NCBI GenBank assembly: GCA_016203205.1
Contig: JACQNE010000023.1
Span: forward strand, 1-37,298
Source of the DNA: Candidatus Woesearchaeota archaeon
GTDB lineage: Archaea; Nanobdellota; Nanobdellia; Woesearchaeales; GW2011-AR9
Reading direction: 5' to 3'
Length of the DNA: 37,298 nucleotides
A program made the position numbers and the translations under genes. How positions within the stretch are numbered: the stretch's first letter is position 1; the number at the start of each line of letters is the position of its first letter. Positions 16,848 through 24,622 of the stretch are shown here, one piece after another. Below the pieces are notes generated by a model that saw only the letters and a program-made list of their open reading frames with translations, was not told the origin of the DNA and searched no databases.

Positions 16848-17801
16848 ATGGACAATCAAATTTTTACCAAGAAAGAAGCCATAGGAACATTCGGCAAGCT
16901 TCCGGAAGAGAGAACGACGGAAGAAATGATCCATTACGGCATCGTCAACATCGACAAGCCAAAAGGCCCGACATCACATCAGACATCCGATTATGTTAAG
17001 AAAATTCTCCATATCGACAAAGCCGGCCATTCCGGAACACTTGATCCGCAGGTCTCCGGTGTCCAGCCGGTCGCTTTGGGCAAAGCCACGCGGATTGTCC
17101 AGTTTCTGCTCACTGCTCCAAAAGAATATGTCTGTGTCATGCACCTGCATAAAGACGTTGAAGAAGCGAAAGTTCACGAAATTGTCAAGCAATTCATCGG
17201 CAAGATCAAGCAGCTTCCTCCGGTCAAGAGCGCGATCAAGCGCCAGCTGAGAGAAAGAGAGATCTACGAGTTTGAGATTCTGGAAATCGAAGGCAGAGAA
17301 GTCCTTTTTCGAGTCAGGTGCCAGGCAGGGACGTATATCAGAAAACTTTGTCATGATCTCGGACAAGCTTTGGGCGCGGGCGCGCATATGGTTGAGTTAC
17401 GAAGAACACAGGCTGGCCCATTTACAGAAAAAGACAATCTCATCACCCTCAACGATCTTGATGATGCTATCCATTTCTACCGCGACGAAAACAATGACAC
17501 ATTTCTTCGCCACTGTATCCAGCCGATGGAAAAAGCGTTGAAACACATTTCCAAATGCTGGATTTTTGATACGACGATCCAAAGCGTTACCCACGGCCGG
17601 GCGTTAGCCATCCCCGGCATCAGTAAGTTAGAGAATTTCCGTAAAGGGGAAACCGTCGCCATCATGACCCTCAAAGACGAGCTCGTCGCCATCGGCGAAG
17701 CAATGATGTCCGGTGTAGAAATCAATACGAAAGACAGGGGTATTGCCCTCAAGATCAGCAAAGTTTTTATGGATGCGATTGAGAAGAAGAAAGAGGAATA
17801 A
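16848..17801 (+). CDS. cbf5: tRNA/rRNA pseudouridine synthase Cbf5/TruB family (H/ACA RNP)
   Basis: YGIVNIDKPKGPTSHQTSDYVKKILHIDKAGHSGTLDPQVSGVQPVALGKATR...GTYIRKLCHDLGQALGAGAHMVELRRTQAGPF. Confidence 0.96.
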   Translation: MDNQIFTKKEAIGTFGKLPEERTTEEMIHYGIVNIDKPKGPTSHQTSDYVKKILHIDKAGHSGTLDPQVSGVQPVALGKATRIVQFLLTAPKEYVCVMHLHKDVEEAKVHEIVKQFIGKIKQLPPVKSAIKRQLREREIYEFEILEIEGREVLFRVRCQAGTYIRKLCHDLGQALGAGAHMVELRRTQAGPFTEKDNLITLNDLDDAIHFYRDENNDTFLRHCIQPMEKALKHISKCWIFDTTIQSVTHGRALAIPGISKLENFRKGETVAIMTLKDELVAIGEAMMSGVEINTKDRGIALKISKVFMDAIEKKKEE

Positions 17802-18842
17802 TTATTGTTGTTGGGTGCCTAACTCTTTTCGAACAACATCAGCAACAATGCTTTGTATCGCTCTTTGAGAAATATCCTGTAATGTTGCTAATAAGATGAG
17901 ATCGCTCCGCATTATCCTCTGAAGAGTTGCTTCATCATATGTAGGCCACACTTTTTCTTTTTCCAGCGCGGCAACGATTTGTTCCTGCATTCTCACAAAT
18001 GCAGTCCGCGCTGCCGCAATTCTTCCCATCACGCTGCGGTCATTTTGAATCAACGCGATAAAAGGCGCAATTTTTAAGACGACATCTTCCACTTCATTAC
18101 GGATATCTTGAATCAAAATCTCCAGATCTTTCTTTAATTGCCGATACAAATCATCCGTCTTGGCTACCTCGGTCACAAATTGCAGCATCAGCAGAAGAAA
18201 ATCCTGCTGCACGCCTTCCTGCAGCTCCGATTCCAGATGCTTCAGCACTTCTTGGGTATGGTCGATCTGCCCGCGTAATTTTCCTGCAGCACGCATCCCT
18301 TTGCGCTCAGCCGACCGTGCATTGACAAATCGAGAAAGAAAACCAGCCGCGACCCGCTTTCCTCGCGTTAAACCTGAAAGAGTATCATATTCTACTTTTA
18401 ATTGTGCAGCAAGATCACGCATCGCGCTGCGAAATGCCCGAGCAAACTTTTTTCTTCCCTCCTCAGGAAAATAGAACTCACCCCCTTTCTCTTTTGCCCG
18501 CGCTTCAATCTTCTCAATAATATTTTCGATAGATAGTAATTCATTGTATTGACTCTTTTCGGCCACATTCAGCGTCGCAATTATTGCCTGAAGCAGTGAG
18601 CCATAAGCGCCCCGAAAGAAGTTATAATCTTTGACAAAATCATCGACAAGACGAGCAAATTCTGCCCGAAATGATTCCGGCTTTTTGAGATACTTCTTTT
18701 GGAGATTGGCAACCTTTTTCACGGGATAGTTTTTCTTCAGCCGTCGTTTCACTTCTTTAAATTGCGCATCTTTTTTCTTGATTTCCGCAAGATCAGACAA
18801 AATCAGGCCGGGAAGAGAAGTAAATGGAGTAGTTAAAGCCAT
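17802..18842 (-). CDS. Hypothetical coiled-coil-rich protein (~346 aa)
   Basis: Long ORF with heptad-like Leu/Lys/Glu spacing; no recognised domain. Confidence 0.65.
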   Translation of the reverse strand: MALTTPFTSLPGLILSDLAEIKKKDAQFKEVKRRLKKNYPVKKVANLQKKYLKKPESFRAEFARLVDDFVKDYNFFRGAYGSLLQAIIATLNVAEKSQYNELLSIENIIEKIEARAKEKGGEFYFPEEGRKKFARAFRSAMRDLAAQLKVEYDTLSGLTRGKRVAAGFLSRFVNARSAERKGMRAAGKLRGQIDHTQEVLKHLESELQEGVQQDFLLLMLQFVTEVAKTDDLYRQLKKDLEILIQDIRNEVEDVVLKIAPFIALIQNDRSVMGRIAAARTAFVRMQEQIVAALEKEKVWPTYDEATLQRIMRSDLILLATLQDISQRAIQSIVADVVRKELGTQQQ

Positions 18843-18885
18843 GACCATAGTGAAGAACACGAACTATATAAAAATAACTGAACAA

Positions 18886-19040
18886 TGGCATATCCCGAAA
18901 AGTGAGTGATGGTGACGCCAAATGGTCGCTGAAGGATAGATATAATATTGGAACAGGTCCGATTTTCTTCTGTATCTCTGAAATTTCTTAAAATCGGCTT
19001 CAGCAACGGCTCACCATCACTCACAAAAGGGATTGTGCCC
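18886..19040 (-). mobile_element. Family C foldback/MITE-like element C1, 155 bp
   Basis: gtgagtgatggtgacgcc...ggctcaccatcactcac; 6-bp direct repeat gaacaa at 18880-18885 and 19041-19046; inverted relative to C2 and C3. Confidence 0.85.
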
Positions 19041-19075
19041 GAACAAAGTTAAACAAATACTGAACAAACGATTTC

Positions 19076-19672
19076 TCAATTCAATTCAATAACCATCCCA
19101 TCCCAGCCGGGATTGATCAGCTTTGTCTCCCCCAGCGTGTCCATCTCCCCGACGGTCTCGTGAAGATGCCCGGAAATCGCCAGCTTCGGCTTGATCCGCA
19201 GGATGAAATCATGAGAATCAACATTTCCGACATGGCGATCGCCAAGCCAATCTAACTTTGTGCCAAACGGCGGCTGATGCGTCAACAATACAATTTTCTT
19301 CCCCTTAAATTTCCCATACCATTGACGAGCAATCTTTCTGAAATTTGCGTCTTTCATCGCAAAGCCCCCGCCGCCGTAGCCCAGAAAAACGTACTCTTTG
19401 ATCGATGCTGCTTTAAGATGGAGATTGATGCAATGCGGGAACGCCTTGACGATTCCTTCAAAATCACGCCCTTCTTCATGGTTCCCCGGAACAACATAAA
19501 ATGTCTTCCCGAGATCGCTGAACGCTTTGAGAACGGTACGCAGCCCATTTCCGAACGAAGAGATATCTCCTGTACAAACCACAAAATCGATATCCGGTTC
19601 AGAAGCTCTCTTGACTAATGCTCTTAGCGCATCTCTATTTTCGTGCATATCCGTACAAGCAAGGAATTTCAT
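19076..19672 (-). CDS. Metallophosphoesterase (calcineurin-like)
   Basis: MKFLACTDMHENRDAL...VVCTGDISSFG...VPGNHEEGRDF...LLTHQPPFGTKLD...ISGHLHETVGE. Confidence 0.92.
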   Translation of the reverse strand: MKFLACTDMHENRDALRALVKRASEPDIDFVVCTGDISSFGNGLRTVLKAFSDLGKTFYVVPGNHEEGRDFEGIVKAFPHCINLHLKAASIKEYVFLGYGGGGFAMKDANFRKIARQWYGKFKGKKIVLLTHQPPFGTKLDWLGDRHVGNVDSHDFILRIKPKLAISGHLHETVGEMDTLGETKLINPGWDGMVIELN

Positions 19673-19693
19673 CGGGCAAAAAGAAGAGAGAGA

Positions 19694-20458
19694 TTATGCT
19701 GTTCCTTCTTCATCGTTGGACTGTTCATCATCAGCAAGAGCCTCTCCTTCGGCAGCCTCTTCCTGTTCCCCGACAGAGCCGTCTTCAGCCTGATCTTCAA
19801 TGTTTTCATCAGCAGCCGGCATTTCCTCGATAGTTGGCGCTTCGCTGATTTCTGAGGTTGGGCGTTGTCCGCTTTTTTTTACTTGAAGCAGGGCAACCCG
19901 GACAGCCGCTTCACGGAGAGGACTAATTTTGTTCAATGCAAATAATGTTTTACGCAGGCGTCCGCTGACCAACAAAGAAAGGAAGCCATTGAAATCAATC
20001 TTTTGTGATTCATCCTGGAGAAGAGAACGCAATGTTGAACTCAGCGCGGTCTTCACTGAACGCTGGACTTTCGATCTGGTAACCATAATTGTCTTGATGA
20101 TTATGCGTTCTCCGGCTTTTGTCGAAAAAACAAAATGATCATCCAAACGCGACGTGTTCTTTCGAACAAGGCGTTTAACATGGGACGGCGTGAGATAAAA
20201 CCCCATAGGTTCGGTCTGAACCTGTGCTCCTTCTACGCCGGTCATCCGAAAGGAAACATAGGCGCTCTGGTCTTTGATATTATTTGTCAATTCTTTGAGA
20301 TTGACGTCTATCTTTCGCCCTAGAATAGTTTCGGGATCTTCAACATACGTTTCCCCGATCTGCTGCTGCCCGAAGAGGGGAGGAGCGATAACTCTAAGCC
20401 ATGATTTTTTCTTAATCTTAACTCTGCTAACTTGTTTTTTGTCGGTTGCTTTTGTCAT
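19694..20458 (-). CDS. rps3ae: Ribosomal protein eS1 (S3Ae)
   Basis: KKKSWLRVIAPPLFGQQQIGETYVEDPETILGRKIDVNLKELTNNIKDQSAYVSFRMTGVEGAQVQTEPMGFYLTPSHVKRLVRKNTSRLDDHF. Confidence 0.92.
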   Translation of the reverse strand: MTKATDKKQVSRVKIKKKSWLRVIAPPLFGQQQIGETYVEDPETILGRKIDVNLKELTNNIKDQSAYVSFRMTGVEGAQVQTEPMGFYLTPSHVKRLVRKNTSRLDDHFVFSTKAGERIIIKTIMVTRSKVQRSVKTALSSTLRSLLQDESQKIDFNGFLSLLVSGRLRKTLFALNKISPLREAAVRVALLQVKKSGQRPTSEISEAPTIEEMPAADENIEDQAEDGSVGEQEEAAEGEALADDEQSNDEEGTA

Positions 20459-20546
20459 GTTCTTTGGGATAAGCCCGGATTTAGTTGTTTTATAGATACC
20501 CGTTTCCGCTAAAGCGGCGATTCCTTTAAAAATATGTCGCTTTTTT

Positions 20547-20721
20547 GTATGTATTTAAGTCTGTGCTGGGCGGTCGGTCTGCCTCGTCTCGCTCAGAAGC
20601 AAAGATTAGTTGAACTGAAGAACTATGCTCAAAGATGAGCGAGACCATTCTCTTTCTGTTCGATAGCAACGCTCGGCAGACCATCTTGACCCTGCCCACA
20701 CAGACTTAACTAAATACATAC
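20547..20721 (-). mobile_element. Family A foldback/MITE-like element A5, 175 bp
   Basis: gtatgtatttaagtctgtgc...cagacttaactaaatacatac; flanks gctttttt / actttttt (7/8 direct repeat). Confidence 0.88.
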
Positions 20722-20747
20722 ACTTTTTTGGAGGTATTAAAGTACAA

Positions 20748-21896
20748 TCAGCTCACGTTAAATCCTTTAGCCTGCAGAATGCGGCGCACGGAAGCATCTA
20801 TCCTCTCTTCAGGTATCTCTCCACGTTCTACTGCTTTTTTAATCACTGTAATCATCCGTTGAATCTCATGCGGATCTTCATTGAAATTGAGGATCACATC
20901 GTTTCCCGCTTTGAACACGGCAAGATACATTTCATCTAATGTTGGATAAAATTTCTTCAACCCCAGCATATTAACCTCGTCAGTAATGATCAGGCCATCA
21001 AATCCTTCCCGAAGAATCAGCACTGCCTCCGAAGATGCCGCCGCTGGGATGCCTTGTGAATCGACAGAACCGGAAGAGATCACATGGCTGATCATTATCG
21101 CTTTGACCGAAGAAGATAAGCGCCGATAAGGCAGAAGATCAGCAGTAGAGATATTGGCCGCCACCAGGTATTTGTGCGGATCCTGTACCACCAATGTCTT
21201 TCCAGGAAAATGCTTTGCCGTCGCCAAGATATTCTCTTTTTGCAAGCCGGAAACATACGCTTCTGCCAGCGTAGCAATCATTTCCGGTTCCCCGGGGAAG
21301 CTGCGGCATTTCCAGATCGTGTCCTCAAGATCGACCACTGGCGCGAAATTCACGGTGATCCCCAATGTGGAAAGATAGGCACCTTCCTCCCCTCCTTTTT
21401 TCAATGCCGCATCAGGTGTCGTAATTTCGGAAGCGGCCGTAAAATTCTTGAACGCGGCAAAGGGATTTTGACATCCCTCTAAATCAAGAGTAACAAAAAA
21501 AGGGATAACCATCTTTTCTTGAAATTGGCTGACTGTTTCCTGAAAAATATTTTCATTTGCTTTAGCATAAAGATGAATCCCGCCAAGTTGCATACGTGTC
21601 CATGCCTGTAAGTTCCATTTCTGCCCGGCGACGATGATCATCTGGGCAATTTTCTGATCTAATGACAACGAAGCGAGATCGATCGTATTCTCAATGATGA
21701 GCGGAGTTGGCTGGGCCGGAATCAACAGGCCCATCGCTTTCAACAAGGAAAAGACGGCCAGAATAAGGACGATGGCTAAAAGCACCCAGAAGATACGCTG
21801 ATGAAACTGCCGATTACCCCTTTGGAGGACATTCCTCCCAAATCTTTTCTTCATGCTTTCTGATCTCTTCTTTTTTTTGGATAGCCATAAAGCCAT
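20748..21896 (-). CDS. Membrane-anchored glycoside hydrolase family 3 (NagZ-like beta-N-acetylhexosaminidase)
   Basis: N-term TM; LSLDQKIAQMIIVAG...FFVTLDLEG...VNFAPVVDL...ATAKHFPGKTLVVQDPH...AIMISHVI...LIITDEVNM. Confidence 0.85.
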   Translation of the reverse strand: MALWLSKKKKRSESMKKRFGRNVLQRGNRQFHQRIFWVLLAIVLILAVFSLLKAMGLLIPAQPTPLIIENTIDLASLSLDQKIAQMIIVAGQKWNLQAWTRMQLGGIHLYAKANENIFQETVSQFQEKMVIPFFVTLDLEGCQNPFAAFKNFTAASEITTPDAALKKGGEEGAYLSTLGITVNFAPVVDLEDTIWKCRSFPGEPEMIATLAEAYVSGLQKENILATAKHFPGKTLVVQDPHKYLVAANISTADLLPYRRLSSSVKAIMISHVISSGSVDSQGIPAAASSEAVLILREGFDGLIITDEVNMLGLKKFYPTLDEMYLAVFKAGNDVILNFNEDPHEIQRMITVIKKAVERGEIPEERIDASVRRILQAKGFNVS

Positions 21897-21938
21897 CGGC
21901 TTTATCTCCTCGTAAGACGATTCTCCCCCTATTCAGGA

Positions 21939-22286
21939 CTACCAAATAACCTGATTTTGACAATAGGAATACGCTTTTTGATTGAGATGAAATTTCACGC
22001 TCGTTTTTCCGGTCGTGCAGACTTTGCTCAGCTTTTGCCAGTCAACAGTCTGGTCTTCATCTTCACAGGACAGCTGCTTCCGCGCCTGCAGGCAGCACTG
22101 GTCAAGATCACTCCACTGCGTAAACGCACCTTTCCATTCGACCAGACATAACGGAAGAGAACGATCCAGAGCGGAGAGAACCTTGCCCACAGTTGGGGGG
22201 GATATTCCCGCAAGATACAGCCCAAGAATGATCGCAATAATCCCTAAAGTAACATTGAGGACCACCCATCTCCGAATCAGGAACAT
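21939..22286 (-). CDS. Small membrane-anchored Cys-containing hypothetical protein
   Basis: MFLIRRWVVLNVTLGIIAIILGLYLAGI... then CCLQARKQLSC..; start trimmed from the track to avoid overlap with glutaredoxin. Confidence 0.5.
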   Translation of the reverse strand: MFLIRRWVVLNVTLGIIAIILGLYLAGISPPTVGKVLSALDRSLPLCLVEWKGAFTQWSDLDQCCLQARKQLSCEDEDQTVDWQKLSKVCTTGKTSVKFHLNQKAYSYCQNQVIW

Positions 22287-22337
22287 AGCTCCTCCAAACG
22301 AAAAAGTATATATAAACCTATTGACATCAAGCCTAAA

Positions 22338-22583
22338 ATGGAAGTTGCAATCTATACGACACCGACCTGTCCGTGGTCTATCCAAGCCAAGCAATGGCTG
22401 CGCCGGCATCGCGTATCATTCATTGAAAAAGATTTAGAAGACAGCGATGAGGCTCGTGATGAAATTCTGCAGAAGACAAGCCAGTTCTGCACGCCGACGA
22501 TTGATGTTGATGGTCAGATATTAGTTGGTTTTGATGAAGAGAAATTGGCTGAATTGACAAAAAGAAAAAAAGTATTTGTTTAG
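22338..22583 (+). CDS. Glutaredoxin-like protein (CPWS active site)
   Basis: MEVAIYTTPTCPWSIQAKQWLRRHRVSFIEKDLEDS...TSQFCTPTIDVDGQILVGFDEEKL; stop codon supplied by element B2. Confidence 0.88.
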   Translation: MEVAIYTTPTCPWSIQAKQWLRRHRVSFIEKDLEDSDEARDEILQKTSQFCTPTIDVDGQILVGFDEEKLAELTKRKKVFV

Positions 22584-22727
22584 CTGGTGGCAGGGCCACA
22601 AAGTGCATCCGAAGAGACTTTATTCCTCGCGTGGTGCGGAAATCCTCCTGTTCACTGCGAGAAGCAGACAATATCTTTGCTTATTTCCGCTCGGATGCAC
22701 GGCCTGCCAGAAAAGCTAAACAAATAC
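22572..22727 (+). mobile_element. Family B foldback/MITE-like element B2, 156 bp
   Basis: gtatttgtttagc...gctaaacaaatac; 8-bp direct repeat gaaaaaaa at 22564-22571 and 22728-22735. Confidence 0.92.
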
Positions 22728-22752
22728 GAAAAAAAATAAAAAAAATCTATTT

Positions 22753-23688
22753 TTATCCGGAGCTGTTTCCTCCAGAACTATTTCCGCCTGACGATGAGTT
22801 CGCAGGCGAGGGAGTTGGTGGTGGAGCAGTTGTATTTGTGGTTGGGATAACTGGCGATGTCACGCATGCTCCAATCCCACATTTACTACCCTCGCCGACC
22901 CCAACAGCACATTTGACTTGCTTCGAAGGTGCTGCTGTACCGTCAGGATTACAGTATCGTTCATATACGGTATCACCAAGACAGTCATCTAAAGCTGTAT
23001 CTTTCTTTACTCCATCTATATACGTGGTAGTCGACCCTTTTACTTGAAACGCAGCAGCATCAGTTCCATTACTGCCACCGACCGCATCAGAATCAACACA
23101 GGTCTTCTTTACGGCAGGTTTCTCACATCTTCCTTCATCACACACATATCCCACGCCGACCTCAACAGCACAATCTATCGTTTCTGGCTCCCAATAGCCA
23201 CCAGAGCATAACTGCTCAGTCAAAGTTCCATCAGCATTGCATGTGTCCCATATGAAGTTACCTTTCTCGTCTTTAACTTTCGATGTAATTAAATATGCAG
23301 CTTTATCATGCCCGTCACTGCCTTTAGTCGTATCAGAATCAACACAAGTCGCTGCAACCGGCTTCTTCAGCGTTGCGGCCAAAGCCGAATCGTAACAAGG
23401 ACTTGCGCAAGAAGATTGAGCTACGTTACAAACACTCATACATTTTCTATAATCTGGCGCACTGCTGCTGCATTGAGATTTACAGGCATTGGCAGTCTCA
23501 GTGCACTTTTCTGCCAAGATACAGCTTTTTGCCAATTGGTTGCATTCAGCATTTTTCCCACACTTTAACACATCACTTTTAATTGCCTGCCCAGCTAAAG
23601 CTTCGGCATCATCCGCCGGCTGACAGCCAGCGACCACAAATAAAACACTAATCAAGACTAACGAAAACAACATTAATTTTTTCATCAT
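22753..23688 (-). CDS. Cys-rich lipoprotein with two tandem copies of a Cys-rich module and a glycosylation-prone tail
   Basis: Lipobox FVVAGC; CVDSDTTKGSDGHDKAAY... and CVDSDAVGGSNGTDAAAF...; C-term PANSSSGGNSSGGNSSG. Confidence 0.8.
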   Translation of the reverse strand: MMKKLMLFSLVLISVLFVVAGCQPADDAEALAGQAIKSDVLKCGKNAECNQLAKSCILAEKCTETANACKSQCSSSAPDYRKCMSVCNVAQSSCASPCYDSALAATLKKPVAATCVDSDTTKGSDGHDKAAYLITSKVKDEKGNFIWDTCNADGTLTEQLCSGGYWEPETIDCAVEVGVGYVCDEGRCEKPAVKKTCVDSDAVGGSNGTDAAAFQVKGSTTTYIDGVKKDTALDDCLGDTVYERYCNPDGTAAPSKQVKCAVGVGEGSKCGIGACVTSPVIPTTNTTAPPPTPSPANSSSGGNSSGGNSSG

Positions 23689-23737
23689 TCACACCTCATT
23701 TTACTATTTTCAGAAGAAGAAGAAGAAGTATATAAAT

Positions 23738-24622
23738 TTACCTTTTGATCGTCATCTGCCGGGCGACACTCAATTCGTAGCTGTAAAAGAATTCGATGAA
23801 GAGCGCAGTTTGATACGAACTTTTCTCAGTTAATGTTGCCGTACATAAGACTTCCCCATCCTTGCGGTTGCTCTTGAACGAAACACTTTTGTCGGCATTC
23901 TCCAGCACATTTTTGAATTGACAGGCCAAAGGGGTGTTGCCCAAGCGCGCCTGCCCTAAACGGATGTTCTTCAGGTCGCCATTCCCTTTGTTCTCCAACC
24001 GCAAGCGCAATTCCAATTCCGCTACGTCACCGCTCAGCACGATCTCTTCCATGGAAGTGACTGCAAGAGGCGCGCCCTGTCCCGAAAATGAAACTTTGCT
24101 TTTGGGCATCTGACAGCCAGCATCAAATACATCATAACGAGCGGCGTTCACGCAGATCGTGGGGGCAAATTCCATCTTGGAATCATAGGAGGCATAAAGC
24201 CGATACGGTTCCCGCCGTTCTTCCGCACCGCGCAGATCACGCACATCACCGGCAAACACAAGATCAACTCTCCCGCCGTTATCATCATTGAACGCATTAT
24301 TCTCTTCGATCAGCGGAAAAAACTGCTGCGGATTGGCGATGGACAAGAACGTCTGATCATAATTGGCTATTGCCACTTTTACATTCTGCAAAGGATATCC
24401 TGCCCGATTGAACAGCGTGAGAGTCAGCGAAAATGGCCGATTCTGGTAAAAGACAGAAGGAGAACGCTGCTCGTCAATGACCAGCGTAGGCAGGGCATAG
24501 CCTTGCTTATAATTCTTCTGTAATGTCTGCTGATCGCTGCCACCGCATCCGATGACGAATAATACCATCAGCAATACACTGCTGACCAAAATGGTTCTGA
24601 CAATTATTTTTCCGTTTTTCAT
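23738..24622 (-). CDS. Hypothetical lipoprotein with extracellular domain
   Basis: Lipobox LFVIGCGG; beta-rich composition; start overlaps upstream gene stop by 4 bp (ATGA-type). Confidence 0.7.
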   Translation of the reverse strand: MKNGKIIVRTILVSSVLLMVLFVIGCGGSDQQTLQKNYKQGYALPTLVIDEQRSPSVFYQNRPFSLTLTLFNRAGYPLQNVKVAIANYDQTFLSIANPQQFFPLIEENNAFNDDNGGRVDLVFAGDVRDLRGAEERREPYRLYASYDSKMEFAPTICVNAARYDVFDAGCQMPKSKVSFSGQGAPLAVTSMEEIVLSGDVAELELRLRLENKGNGDLKNIRLGQARLGNTPLACQFKNVLENADKSVSFKSNRKDGEVLCTATLTEKSSYQTALFIEFFYSYELSVARQMTIKR

